A model generated the notes under the pieces. It ran no database searches and was not told the origin of the DNA. It saw nothing but the letters and a program-made list of their open reading frames with translations. From Actinomadura rubteroloni (GTDB lineage: Bacteria; Actinomycetota; Actinomycetes; Streptosporangiales; Streptosporangiaceae): a stretch of DNA of 64,000 nt. Where the stretch lies: contig NZ_MTBP01000001.1 of NCBI RefSeq assembly GCF_002911665.1, forward strand, positions 1,178,001 to 1,242,000. The letters are read 5' to 3'. Shown piece after piece: positions 34,713 through 43,196 of the stretch. Numbering within the stretch: the first letter of the stretch is position 1; every line of letters starts with the position of its first letter. The position numbers and the translations under genes were made by a program.

Positions 34713-34756
34713 CGCCCCACGGCCAAGAGCCCCCACCCGACCGGCTCGACGCCGAA

Positions 34757-34850
34757 TCAGAGGGGGCGGGACTTGGAGTACAGGTGGCTGTCGGGGAACG
34801 ACGCGGCGGTCAGCGTCCGGCCGACGATGATCACGGCCGTGCGCCAGATG
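34757..34850 (-). pseudogene. Remnant of the cobM 3' end (left island boundary)
   Basis: On the minus strand this encodes the CobM C-terminus in frame ([16 protein letters not shown] then [12 protein letters not shown]) and keeps the TGA stop. The intact gene ends SKSRPR. The rest of cobM is absent here. It is best explained as the displaced end of the original cobM after integration at its 3' end, with the incoming DNA restoring a complete gene on the other side. Confidence 0.85.
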
Positions 34851-34968
34851 GCCCTGTCACAGAAGCCCGAAAAACAGCCAGGCGACTAAACAAAAAAGTA
34901 CTATGAGGCGACATTTTTGCGACTGCCATTACAGGGGTACACGAGCGCCTGCGGATCGGCGGAAGCGG

Positions 34969-36225
34969 TCAGCTAATCTGCGCCCTAGCGCGCAGGAAGC
35001 GCTCGTGCCGGTCGTGGTCCTCTTGTCCGAGAAAAGCCTTGAAGCTCCCCATCTTGTAACGCGGTTCGGGCGCCGTCTCGTCGATATCGATCACGAAATC
35101 GCGTTCCAGTAGGCTAATCCGGTGCTCGATCTCGGCGGACTGCATCTCGGATCGTTCAATAAGCTCGGGCATCGCGATGAAATCATCGGTCTCGCGCAAA
35201 AGCTGATAGATCCGGTCGACGGTGCGGTCCGGCATTACCTCACGGAACTCGCCTTCCTTGCGCAGTGCGCGCCTGATGGAATCGCCCACAGCCTTGGCTA
35301 CTGGTGGCGGGAAAGCGTTGCCGATCTGGCGATACATGGATGTTTTGCGTCCGGTGAACTCCCAACCCCAGCGATCCTGCCAGCCCTGGATCCGCGCGAC
35401 CATGGCGCAGGTCAACTTAGGGCCAATGTCGAAGGACGCATCCTCATCTGGAGCTTCGTCCGCGACACCATGAGCGTCAACGGCAAGGGCTTGCCATGCC
35501 TTCTTTGCGCGGGTCGGCCCCAGGTCGGCACCGCCATGCTTTTTGGAGCCGCCCACAATGGTCGGCGCGATGCCCTGCGCCTTCGCGGCCCAGTCTTGGG
35601 CGCCTTTCCAGCCCCGCGCGCTCATTAGCTTGAGTAGCGTGTTTCCTACCGTGGGGGCTTCTTCGGTGAACTCTGTCCACCGGAAAAAGGGGACGTACTC
35701 TTCCTGAAGTGCGACAAGTACAAAGCGTGGCCGCAATTGTGGCACGCCAAAATTCTTGGCGTGCAAAAGACGCCATTCAGCGATGTACCCCAGCTCGCGT
35801 AGCCGGTCGAGTACATGCTGCCGGTAGCCCGTGAAACGCGGCATGCTAAGACCACGCACGTTCTCCAGGAGCAACGCTTTGGGCCGGACAACCGCGCACT
35901 GTTCGACGGCCCAGGCGAAAAGATCGCGTTCATCATTCGCTCCGAGCTGCTTCCCGGCAATGCTGAACGGCGGGCATGGAACTCCGCCGGCAAGCAGGTC
36001 GACGCCCTCGTACTCAGATGGCTTCCAGACCTCGGGATCGGCGACATCACCGGTCCGGATGTCCCAGCCAGCCCGTTTTGGGTTCTTGTCCCTGTTGTGA
36101 CGGAGCGTGTTCGCCGCGTTCGGGTCCAGCTCGACCGCGAGCCGGTGGTGGAACCCGGCCAGCTCCAGTCCGAGAGCCTGGCCGCCCGCCCCCGCGCAGA
36201 TCTCAACTACTTCAAGATCACGCAC
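34969..36225 (-). CDS. DNA (cytosine-5) methyltransferase of a NaeI-type R-M system
   Basis: The 418-residue protein starts at GTG 36225 with AAGGAG upstream. C5-methyltransferase motifs run in order: motif I EICAGAGGQALGLELAG, motif IV GGVPCPPFS with catalytic Cys84, motif VI LLENVRGL, motif VIII QLRPRFVLVAL, a target-recognition region, and motif X YRQIGNAFPPPVAKAVG. A C-terminal extension of about 100 residues (DRTVDRIYQLLRETDDFIAM and beyond) is not part of the catalytic core and may be a winged-helix domain. It should protect host sites from the neighbouring NaeI-like enzyme, predicted to recognise GCCGGC-like sequence; that specificity is inference. It is divergent from vsr. Confidence 0.93.
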   Translation of the reverse strand: MRDLEVVEICAGAGGQALGLELAGFHHRLAVELDPNAANTLRHNRDKNPKRAGWDIRTGDVADPEVWKPSEYEGVDLLAGGVPCPPFSIAGKQLGANDERDLFAWAVEQCAVVRPKALLLENVRGLSMPRFTGYRQHVLDRLRELGYIAEWRLLHAKNFGVPQLRPRFVLVALQEEYVPFFRWTEFTEEAPTVGNTLLKLMSARGWKGAQDWAAKAQGIAPTIVGGSKKHGGADLGPTRAKKAWQALAVDAHGVADEAPDEDASFDIGPKLTCAMVARIQGWQDRWGWEFTGRKTSMYRQIGNAFPPPVAKAVGDSIRRALRKEGEFREVMPDRTVDRIYQLLRETDDFIAMPELIERSEMQSAEIEHRISLLERDFVIDIDETAPEPRYKMGSFKAFLGQEDHDRHERFLRARAQIS

Positions 36226-36343
36226 GGAGGTCTCCTTCGGGTTGGACGGTGGCGCTGTGGCGGGCGGTATCTTGGCGGCGCATCCGCATCAGAGAAGTAC
36301 CAGAGATCCGCCCGTGGGGCACCTGATTCGCCGATGGGGCAGT

Positions 36344-36862
36344 GTGGCTGAGGAAGAAGTTTCTCAACAGCAGGAACGTGGCTCGTCCCGGGGGGCCTAT
36401 CCACGGTCGGCCAGCGAGGGACGATCGAGGAACATGCGGGCGAACCGCCGGTCCGACACCAAACCCGAGATCGCCCTGCGCCGCGCGCTCCACGCTCAGG
36501 GCTACCGGTACCGCAAGGACTTCCGGCTCGATCTCGCCGAAGGCGTTCGTGTCCGTCCGGACATCGTGTTCACTGCGCGCAAGGTCGCGATCTTCGTTGA
36601 CGGCTGCTTCTGGCATGTCTGCCCTGAACACGGTCGGCAGCCGACCAGCAACGAGTGGTACTGGACTCCGAAGCTGCGCCGGAACGTCGAGCGCGACCGG
36701 GCCGCCGACGAAGCTCTTCAGGCGGCTGGGTGGCGTGTCGTCCGGTTGTGGGAGCACGTACCACTCTCCGATGCGGTCGAGACAGTGGCGGATGTCCTGG
36801 TGCGGGCAGCCGCCGAACGCCAGTTCGAAGATAGCGGAAAAAGATCTTCTTCGGCATCGTGA
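36344..36862 (+). CDS. vsr: Very-short-patch mismatch endonuclease (Vsr)
   Basis: The 172-residue protein is taken from GTG 36344; the conserved core begins at SRNMRANRRSDTKPEIALRR. Vsr hallmarks follow: Asp73 (RPDIVF), His91 and His96 (CFWHVCPEHG, same five-residue spacing as His64/His69 of E. coli Vsr), then the WYWTPKLRRNVERDRAADE and WEHV blocks. Vsr nicks beside T:G mismatches that arise when 5-methylcytosine deaminates, protecting methylated sites from mutation. Its presence between the methyltransferase and the endonuclease gene fits repair of sites modified by this system. It is divergent from the methyltransferase (118-bp gap) and convergent with the endonuclease (8-bp gap). Confidence 0.93.
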   Translation: MAEEEVSQQQERGSSRGAYPRSASEGRSRNMRANRRSDTKPEIALRRALHAQGYRYRKDFRLDLAEGVRVRPDIVFTARKVAIFVDGCFWHVCPEHGRQPTSNEWYWTPKLRRNVERDRAADEALQAAGWRVVRLWEHVPLSDAVETVADVLVRAAAERQFEDSGKRSSSAS

Positions 36863-36870
36863 GCCGGAGC

Positions 36871-37869
36871 TCAATCCGCTGTCTCCGCAGCCTGCCGGGT
36901 CCGGCGCTTCACTTCGGGAAGGGCGGGACCTGCGGCAACAGGGTCATCAGGCCCCGCGACCACCCAGTCCTCACCTTCCAGGGAGATCCATGGCGCGTCA
37001 CCGTGCCGGAGGCGGCGGGGGGTTAGTCGGACACTGACATACTCGCCGTCGCCGGGTTCCGGGAGCCTTAGCTGCCGTGCGGCGCGGCGATGGGCGCTAT
37101 AGTCGCCAAAAATGACGAAACCCTTCTCCTTCAACTGCCCGCGCGCCCCTTCCTTCCCGCCACGGATTCTCCGCGTTGGATCGTCCTTTGGCGTGTCGTT
37201 GGCGGTGGCGACAGTCCAGATCGCATTACGGCTCAATCTGATGCCTGTGGCACGCATGAACAACTCGTTGATGCGCTGCTGGCCGGACGCCTTCGCGTGT
37301 ATCACCGCCAGGTCCTCGGCCGGGACACGCAGCAGGCCGTTCTCGGGAAGAGGCGCGTTCTCGTGAACCCAGCGGATGTGGCCGCGTTCCGCTGCCTGAA
37401 GCGTAAGTTTACTGTCGCGGTTGGACTTGTGGTTGAGCCACTCCTGGCGGGCGCGCAGGATGCCGGCGGACCAGATCCCTTTTTCGTCGTTTGCCCAGAC
37501 AACCAGAAGGAGGCGATTGACGGCCTCGGGTGGAATCATCCATCCGCCGAACGTCTGGGAGTACTTGCAGTCGACCTCGTACCCCTCGATTGAATAATCG
37601 AGGATTGTTCCGTCGTCGAAACTGAACTCGCGCTGCAGATTGATCTCGACGATGGTGCCGCAGTGCGCCTTCTCGGTCTTGCTCAACTGGTCCCAGCGGT
37701 ACCGGCCGGTGTTCGGCCCGTCGAGGAGCATGTCGAACGAGCGGCGCAGTGCCCGCGCGATCCGGGTGCCGTCGGCGTCGATGTGCCGCAGATGCTTCCA
37801 TACCAGCTCAGCGGCACAGTCGGTCGACGGGTCGGGCGAAAGGGAGGAAAAGTCCGGGGGCAGCGTCAC
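36871..37869 (-). CDS. NaeI-family type IIE restriction endonuclease
   Basis: The 332-residue protein starts at GTG 37869; NaeI has 317 residues. From memory of the NaeI sequence, the N-terminal nuclease domain aligns with a constant offset of five: Glu75, Asp91, Asp100 and Lys102 match NaeI Glu70, Asp86, Asp95 and Lys97 (EINLQREF, LDYSIEG, VDCKYS). Leu48 matches NaeI Leu43, whose change to Lys is known to turn NaeI into a topoisomerase; Leu here predicts an endonuclease. The C-terminal half matches the NaeI effector-DNA-binding (Topo) domain (NELFMRATGIRLSRNAIWTV). It probably cuts GCCGGC-type sites. It is last in an operon after HNH-like, ParB-like and helicase genes. Confidence 0.92.
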   Translation of the reverse strand: MTLPPDFSSLSPDPSTDCAAELVWKHLRHIDADGTRIARALRRSFDMLLDGPNTGRYRWDQLSKTEKAHCGTIVEINLQREFSFDDGTILDYSIEGYEVDCKYSQTFGGWMIPPEAVNRLLLVVWANDEKGIWSAGILRARQEWLNHKSNRDSKLTLQAAERGHIRWVHENAPLPENGLLRVPAEDLAVIHAKASGQQRINELFMRATGIRLSRNAIWTVATANDTPKDDPTRRIRGGKEGARGQLKEKGFVIFGDYSAHRRAARQLRLPEPGDGEYVSVRLTPRRLRHGDAPWISLEGEDWVVAGPDDPVAAGPALPEVKRRTRQAAETAD

Positions 37870-37920
37870 GGCAACAGGCTAGTCCGCCAGGCGGTGCGAA
37901 GCACCATGGTTGCCGCGGAG

Positions 37921-39750
37921 TCAGCGCACGCTGAGATGGCTGAGCAGCGCCTGGACGTCCTCGATATCCATCCCGCCGGCCACGGACACCTCCTCCTGGA
38001 GATCGCCTAGCTGCTGGACGGCAGGGTCGTCCATGATAAGGCCCATGAATTTGAGCTTTTCCTCAAGCCGATGCGCGACGATCTCGTCAACGGTTCCCGG
38101 GGTCACGAGGATCGTCACGTTGGTCTCGGTACCTGGCTTCAAGCCGAGGCGGTGAATGCGGTCCAGGCTCTGCAGGAAACGGCCCGCCATGAAGTCGCGG
38201 TCGATGTATACAGCATCATTGCAATGCTGGTGAAGACTAATTCCTTCACCCAGGGTTGCCGGGTTCGACAGGAGGACTGCACAGTCCGAATCATTGCGGA
38301 ACCGGTCGAGTTGCTCGCCACGGTCTTCGGTTCCACCATGAATCATCGCAGGCTGAAAACGATGAAATACATTCCTCAGTGTTGTCAGGTTCCGGACGAA
38401 ATTACTCCAGACCAGCGTCTTCCTTCCTTTTCTGGCGTTTGAGGAAACGATACTAAGTGCTTCCTTGTACTTCGGTGGGAACTCGTAGCTGGGAAGCCGC
38501 CGCATCAAGCTCGCCAGGGAATCCCCTGGCGCGGGTTCCAGCGGCGGAACTTGATAGAGAAGAGGCTCGTGACGGCTGCTTCCCTCAACAAGGAGGGCTG
38601 GGCTCGTCGCCGCCATCAGCAGGCGCAGCAGCGCCCGGCCAAGCGAGTCGAAGTCATGACGGGACGCTTCCGCCCGTGCCGAGAACTGGCCGATGAGCGC
38701 GTCATAGATCTCCCGGTGCAGCGGCGGCATCTCGACGTACCGGATCTTCGGCTCGAACCCCGGCAGGCCAAGTTCTGCTTTCGTGGTGCGAGTGAAGAGC
38801 GGACGGAGCACCTGGCTGGCGTAGGAGAGGTCTCCTCCGGCGACCGCGGAGGTCACGACATGCCGCCCGTGGCCTGGCCAGACGAAGGAAAGAAGGTTCT
38901 CCAGGTCCCGCGCGCCGTTCGGGGCGGGCGTCCCCGTGAGGATCAGGCGCCGTCGGCTGAGCGGTCCAAGGGCCATGCAGGCCGCGCCGTACCGTCCACG
39001 CGCCCCGAGTTTCATCCGGTGTGCCTCGTCCAAGATCATCATGGCGGGCGCCGCGCGGAGCCATGCGGCCACCAAGGGAACCGCCCGTGCGAGACGCTCG
39101 TAGTTGACCAGCAGGATCTCCGCTCCTGGGACGTCCAGCGAGTCCATCACTGCCAAATACGGGGGCTCGGTGAAACAAGTCGCCGTTTCTGCTTGCCAGG
39201 ACTCGAATGCGGACTTGGGTGCGACGACCAGAAGACGTTTCACGGTGCCGTTGGCGCGCATCGCGGCGTACACCGCGAGGCCGACGCGTGTTTTGCCAGC
39301 TCCGGGCACGCTGAAGTTCGCGCCATGCCGAAGTGACAGGAGCTTGGCGATGTCACGCTGCTGGAACGCGGTAAGATCGCCGATCCAGCCGTCCCCCAGC
39401 AGCCCGGTGACTGTCGCGTCATTCAGCTTTTCGGGGATGCCGGGCGCGGAATCGCCTTGAAGCCTGCCCGCCGCCGCTTCCGCGTCGTCGAGCACCTCAC
39501 CGACGAGCTGGGCGAGGTCATCAGCCCAGGTCACGCTCTCTGGCGCTGGCCACTGACTGAGTGCGCTGATCCCGGCGAGCAGATCGTCCAGCTCGATCTC
39601 GGTCAGCCGCGGTTCCCGCTGGTGCGAGCCAGGGAAGCGCGCGGACAACTGCGCGAGCGGCGTTTCGAAGTCGGGATGGGCACGCAGGACCGCTCTTGTC
39701 CGCGTGGGGTCGAAAGCGATCGTCAGCGATGCCTGGCCGTCGGCTTTCAC
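37921..39750 (-). CDS. SNF2/DEAH-type helicase in the R-M operon
   Basis: The 609-residue protein starts at GTG 39750, overlapping the ParB-like stop by 4 bp. An N-terminal region of about 120 residues precedes two RecA-like lobes. Walker A GAGKT is at 150-154 (preceded by LTAFQQRDIAKLL, the Q motif area), DEAH at 241-244, motif III LTGTP at 271-275, and motif VI QSLDRIHRLG at 525-534. The layout fits the SNF2-like superfamily 2 ATPases, which translocate on double-stranded DNA. Such ATPases are not part of classical NaeI systems but are common in multi-gene defence systems. Coupling to the ParB-like gene and proximity to the endonuclease (51-bp gap) suggest joint function. Confidence 0.88.
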   Translation of the reverse strand: MKADGQASLTIAFDPTRTRAVLRAHPDFETPLAQLSARFPGSHQREPRLTEIELDDLLAGISALSQWPAPESVTWADDLAQLVGEVLDDAEAAAGRLQGDSAPGIPEKLNDATVTGLLGDGWIGDLTAFQQRDIAKLLSLRHGANFSVPGAGKTRVGLAVYAAMRANGTVKRLLVVAPKSAFESWQAETATCFTEPPYLAVMDSLDVPGAEILLVNYERLARAVPLVAAWLRAAPAMMILDEAHRMKLGARGRYGAACMALGPLSRRRLILTGTPAPNGARDLENLLSFVWPGHGRHVVTSAVAGGDLSYASQVLRPLFTRTTKAELGLPGFEPKIRYVEMPPLHREIYDALIGQFSARAEASRHDFDSLGRALLRLLMAATSPALLVEGSSRHEPLLYQVPPLEPAPGDSLASLMRRLPSYEFPPKYKEALSIVSSNARKGRKTLVWSNFVRNLTTLRNVFHRFQPAMIHGGTEDRGEQLDRFRNDSDCAVLLSNPATLGEGISLHQHCNDAVYIDRDFMAGRFLQSLDRIHRLGLKPGTETNVTILVTPGTVDEIVAHRLEEKLKFMGLIMDDPAVQQLGDLQEEVSVAGGMDIEDVQALLSHLSVR

Positions 39751-41174
39751 CTGGATTCCGGTGGAACGGCGCTGAGAAGCCAGGAGACACCATCCCCAGG
39801 CACCCGGATGCTGCGGGCCGTCTCGGCGGCCAGCTTCCCGAGGACTGCGCGGAAATGGAGGATGGCTTCGTCGAACGCTTCCTCGTCGATACTGCGGGAG
39901 GCGCGTGCCATGACGAGATCAGTGATGCACTGCTCGATGTCCTGGCACGCGTCCTTGATCCGGTCTTGCGCGGCCTGCTTGCGCTTGCGCACGCGCGCGT
40001 CCTTCCCCGCCGGCTCCAGCGCGTCGTCGAATGCCGCTCTGATCTCCGCGACCTGTTTGGTCGCCTCGGCCGTCCTGGCGGGCGGAGCACTGTCGGCGGC
40101 GACCTCGACCGACCGGGCTTTCAAGATCGCGTCGGTGAGACTCCTGGCCTCTGCCACCGCGGCGTTCGTCGTCCGGATACTCCGGTTGAGCCCGGGAATC
40201 GTCGCGGAACCGGTCCCCCGGGCAGCGTTGCGCATCGCCTCGCTCGCCCAGGCTGGCAGTCGGCTTTCCAGATAGCGGGCGCCGAAGTCCGGCTCTATCA
40301 GGCGTACGTCTGTCTTGGAGAACTTCAGGGCGATTGCGGCGAGCCGTGTCTCCTTCATCATGTCGGCGGCGTCCTGGCTCACGGCCGATTCCTTCACATA
40401 GCGCCGGTGGAGTTCGCGGAGTTTCTCCTGCTGGTCCTCGAAGTCCATCAGCCGGAGCCGGAACCCCGCGTTCTCGCTCCGCTCGATCAGTTCGTTTAGC
40501 GTCGCGAGCGTCCAGACGTCCTGCTGGTAGGTCTCCTTGCGGATCCGGAACTCGCGGGCGATCACCTCAGCCGGCCGCCCGAGCTTCCGCTGCTCGTCGA
40601 TCGCGAGCAGGCGGTTGATGTAGGAGTACTCCCGTCGATGCTGCTTGCGGAGCTGGAGGGACAGTTCGATCGCGTGGACGTCGTCCCACGTGCATGATTC
40701 AGGCAGGACACCCACGCGCAAGTGCGATACGCCGAGTTCACGAAGCGCTGCAAGACGGGTGTTCCCGTCCACGACGACGCCGTCGCGCGTGATGAGGCCC
40801 GGACTGTTCTGCTTGAAGTCGCGCAGACTCTCCTTGAGCTCCTCGAACCGTGGGTCCTTCTCGGCGAGGTTCTCCGGTGAAGCTTTCAGCAGAAAGTCCA
40901 GATAGTCCTGGCCGATCGGGCCCCAGGGGTCCTCGCGGAGTGCGCGATCACGCTCGGGGTCATAACTGCGCTGAGCCCGGATCCGCCGCGTTCCGGGGTT
41001 GTAGCTCACGGTGGTCACCGGAAGTTTGACGACCTGGACATAGGTCGGCTGCCCGCGCCACTCGATCGTGAGTGTTTCCTGGACGCCACCGGCGTCGCGG
41101 ACCTCGTCGAGGAGCTGCTTCACCACTCGCCGCGTGTTCTCGGCGTCCGGTGGCTGGCCGTAGTCCTCGCTCAT
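39747..41174 (-). CDS. ParB-like nuclease-domain protein
   Basis: The 475-residue protein starts at ATG 41174. A ParB/sulfiredoxin-like domain is recognised around residues 110-185: LITRDGVVVDGNTRLAALRE contains the GNTR box (137-140). A helical region follows (RPAEVIAREFRIRKETYQQ), which looks like the HTH that normally follows the ParB box. The C-terminal about 200 residues are helical and charged, including a likely coiled coil (KRKQAAQDRIKDACQDIEQC). There is no ParA partner, so chromosome partitioning is unlikely. ParB-like domains in defence loci may bind or cut DNA or use CTP; which applies here is unknown. Stop and helicase start overlap (GTGA). Confidence 0.82.
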   Translation of the reverse strand: MSEDYGQPPDAENTRRVVKQLLDEVRDAGGVQETLTIEWRGQPTYVQVVKLPVTTVSYNPGTRRIRAQRSYDPERDRALREDPWGPIGQDYLDFLLKASPENLAEKDPRFEELKESLRDFKQNSPGLITRDGVVVDGNTRLAALRELGVSHLRVGVLPESCTWDDVHAIELSLQLRKQHRREYSYINRLLAIDEQRKLGRPAEVIAREFRIRKETYQQDVWTLATLNELIERSENAGFRLRLMDFEDQQEKLRELHRRYVKESAVSQDAADMMKETRLAAIALKFSKTDVRLIEPDFGARYLESRLPAWASEAMRNAARGTGSATIPGLNRSIRTTNAAVAEARSLTDAILKARSVEVAADSAPPARTAEATKQVAEIRAAFDDALEPAGKDARVRKRKQAAQDRIKDACQDIEQCITDLVMARASRSIDEEAFDEAILHFRAVLGKLAAETARSIRVPGDGVSWLLSAVPPESR

Positions 41175-41238
41175 GTCGTGTGCTCCTCGGTGCTCGGCAG
41201 GAAGGGAATCGCGCGGAGCCGTGCCCGCGTCCGGTAGC

Positions 41239-41925
41239 TCAGGTTCCGGCCGCCACGCCGAGAACCTTCCTCACTTCGTCCCGCGAGTCGGCCGGCAGCG
41301 TACGGTACAGCGCCCATAGCTGTTCCAGGGAACTGAACTCACGGCTGTCCCTGCCGACCCATTCGGCGAGGATCCGCCGTTCGAAGCTCGGAAGAGCGGT
41401 GACACGGGTGAGCAGCTCGGCGACGTCCGTTGTCTGGCTGCGCCCCCCGACCCGGCACCGGTTGCACTCGGTGACGAACTCCACCGCGACGGAGCCGCCA
41501 GGGCGGTGGACCTTGCGGCGTGCCACGTCGAGCTGCGCGGTCTCGTAGCTATCGATGTACTGCTGGCCGGCGCTAATACCGCAGGACCGGCAGAGGTGCC
41601 CGTCCGCCTGAAGGATCTCCCGCCGCTGCGTCGCGGTGATGCTGGCCCGGGGCTTGGCGGCACGGCCCGGTTCCCAGACCGGCTCTCCGCGGGTGACGAA
41701 CCGCTGCTCGTGGGTGCCGAGCAGAGCGTCCTCCCGGTTGGTGTCGATGACCCAGCCGTGGTCACGGAGGTCGCGCATCCGCCGGTCGATCTGGGCGGTG
41801 TCCGGGAACGCCTCGCGGAGCTGGGCCTTCGTGAAGACGTTGCCCTCACCCACCTCCGCGATGAGCCACAAGGCGGCACGCTTCATCGTGCCCCTCGTGG
41901 TGTCCCGCCAGGACGGTTCACTCAT
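41239..41925 (-). CDS. Winged-helix plus zinc-binding HNH-like protein
   Basis: The 228-residue protein starts at ATG 41925. The N-terminal half resembles a winged helix (ALWLIAEVG, FTKAQLREAFPDTAQIDRRM, RDLRDHGWVIDTNRED), as in specificity domains of some restriction enzymes. The C-terminal half has an HNH-like treble-clef frame with CRSCG (near 112-116) and ECNRCRVGGRS (near 152-162). The canonical catalytic DH is not seen; KVHRPGGS is the nearest. It could be a degenerate or divergent HNH nuclease, or a DNA-binding protein. It is the first gene of the operon leading to the ParB-like, helicase and NaeI-like genes, 64 bp before the ParB-like start. Confidence 0.75.
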   Translation of the reverse strand: MSEPSWRDTTRGTMKRAALWLIAEVGEGNVFTKAQLREAFPDTAQIDRRMRDLRDHGWVIDTNREDALLGTHEQRFVTRGEPVWEPGRAAKPRASITATQRREILQADGHLCRSCGISAGQQYIDSYETAQLDVARRKVHRPGGSVAVEFVTECNRCRVGGRSQTTDVAELLTRVTALPSFERRILAEWVGRDSREFSSLEQLWALYRTLPADSRDEVRKVLGVAAGT

Positions 41926-42183
41926 GTCGGCCCCTTTCGTGCCCGCTGTGCTTGTCTCCGCGTCCGGTCTCTGGTGCGCATCTGTCTACCGCACCGGGAC
42001 GGGGAGATGACACGACGGGCGCATATTTCCTGAAATTGAAAAGATGCCGCTGCTTGCCGATATTGCCGCCATGAAGTAAAGATCCCGACTTGGCCGCTTC
42101 GCGTGGCCTGGGGGCACTTCGTCCGCTAGCGTTGATCAAACGCGTCGGCCGCCGGAGCGGGCGCACACCGAGCGGGAGGGCGG

Positions 42184-43011
42184 ATGCCGCCACCAGGACA
42201 CAACTTGCCGGGGTACCGCCCGGGTATTCCACCGGAAGCCCGTCGGCTGGCGGAGATGGTCAGGGAACTCGTCGGAGTGCTCCTGCGGCACAGCCCATCA
42301 CAGAAGGCCGCCGCCGAGAGGGTCGGATACTCAGAGGCCGCGTTGTCGAACTGGCAGCACGGCGGACGCCTGCCCTCGGTCAAGGGCCTCAGGGTCCTGT
42401 TCGATGAGGCTATGCGCGGCCTGGCGGGTGAGTCACTTCCGTTCGGCTGGAACGAACTTGCGACGGCGCGGGCTGACGCGCTCGGCGCCAACAGCCGGGC
42501 GCGCGCCTGCCAGGAGGCTGGGCTCTCCGTCGGCGCAGAGCAGGGGAACACAGGAAACACCGTGCCGACCGCCCGGAAGGCGAACCGGGCCGGTGTGGCT
42601 GCTCGTCCCGTGGACCAGCGTGTTCCCGCAACGGTGGCGGTGGAACCGGCGAGGGCGCCGGTCCCCCTCCGCAGGGGGGACCGGCGCCCTCGCCCGGATG
42701 CCAGCCCGAGCTGGGCGGCTTTCGGCACAGTGCGGGACCGGCTCGCGCGCGGCCAGTTCACGGACGTCCGGGTGCTCTTGGAGCACACGGCCGCGGCCGG
42801 ATCCGCCGAGGAAGTGTCCGCAGCCCTGACCGCGTGCCGGGGCGGCGGACTCGATGACGTGGCAGACCTCCTTCTCCACCACGCGGCCCGGCGGGACAAG
42901 ACGTTCCTCTTGGAGCTGATCGGCTGGCTCACCCGGATCGGCCGTCCCGACGAAATCACCCGTCTTGCTGGGATCGCCGCGGAGCTGGTGCCCCAGGGTG
43001 GAAAGGAGTAG
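42184..43011 (+). CDS. HTH (XRE-like) regulator of the island
   Basis: The 275-residue protein starts at ATG 42184 with GGAGG upstream. Residues about 15-75 form an XRE-type HTH (LLRHSPSQKAAAERVGYSEA, ALSNWQHGGRLPSVKGL). A disordered Ala/Pro/Arg-rich middle part (about 95-175) is followed by a helical C-terminal module (TVRDRLARGQFTDVRVLLEH, LIGWLTRIGRPDEITRLAGI) seen in many actinomycete HTH proteins of unknown ligand. It is divergent from the HNH-like gene, the head of the restriction operon, with a 258-bp gap between them. It may serve as a control protein for that operon; this is inference from position. Confidence 0.78.
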   Translation: MPPPGHNLPGYRPGIPPEARRLAEMVRELVGVLLRHSPSQKAAAERVGYSEAALSNWQHGGRLPSVKGLRVLFDEAMRGLAGESLPFGWNELATARADALGANSRARACQEAGLSVGAEQGNTGNTVPTARKANRAGVAARPVDQRVPATVAVEPARAPVPLRRGDRRPRPDASPSWAAFGTVRDRLARGQFTDVRVLLEHTAAAGSAEEVSAALTACRGGGLDDVADLLLHHAARRDKTFLLELIGWLTRIGRPDEITRLAGIAAELVPQGGKE

Positions 43012-43196
43012 CGGATCAAATAACAGGGCCGGCTAAACGTCGGCGGCCGGTGGACGTGGCTCGTGTTCGTGGAGGCGACGTTCGTGGGTATCGCATTGCC
43101 AATTTGCGGATTATTCAAAGGGGAGCGGGCCAGGAATCTGGCTCGCCGGGCATTGCCTCGCGCCAGGCCGAGGCTTGGGAAAGGAACTTTGCACGC

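Noticed and set aside
39747-41174. Chromosome or plasmid partition gene parB
   Set aside because: There is no ParA ATPase and no parS-like repeat nearby, and the gene is coupled to a helicase.
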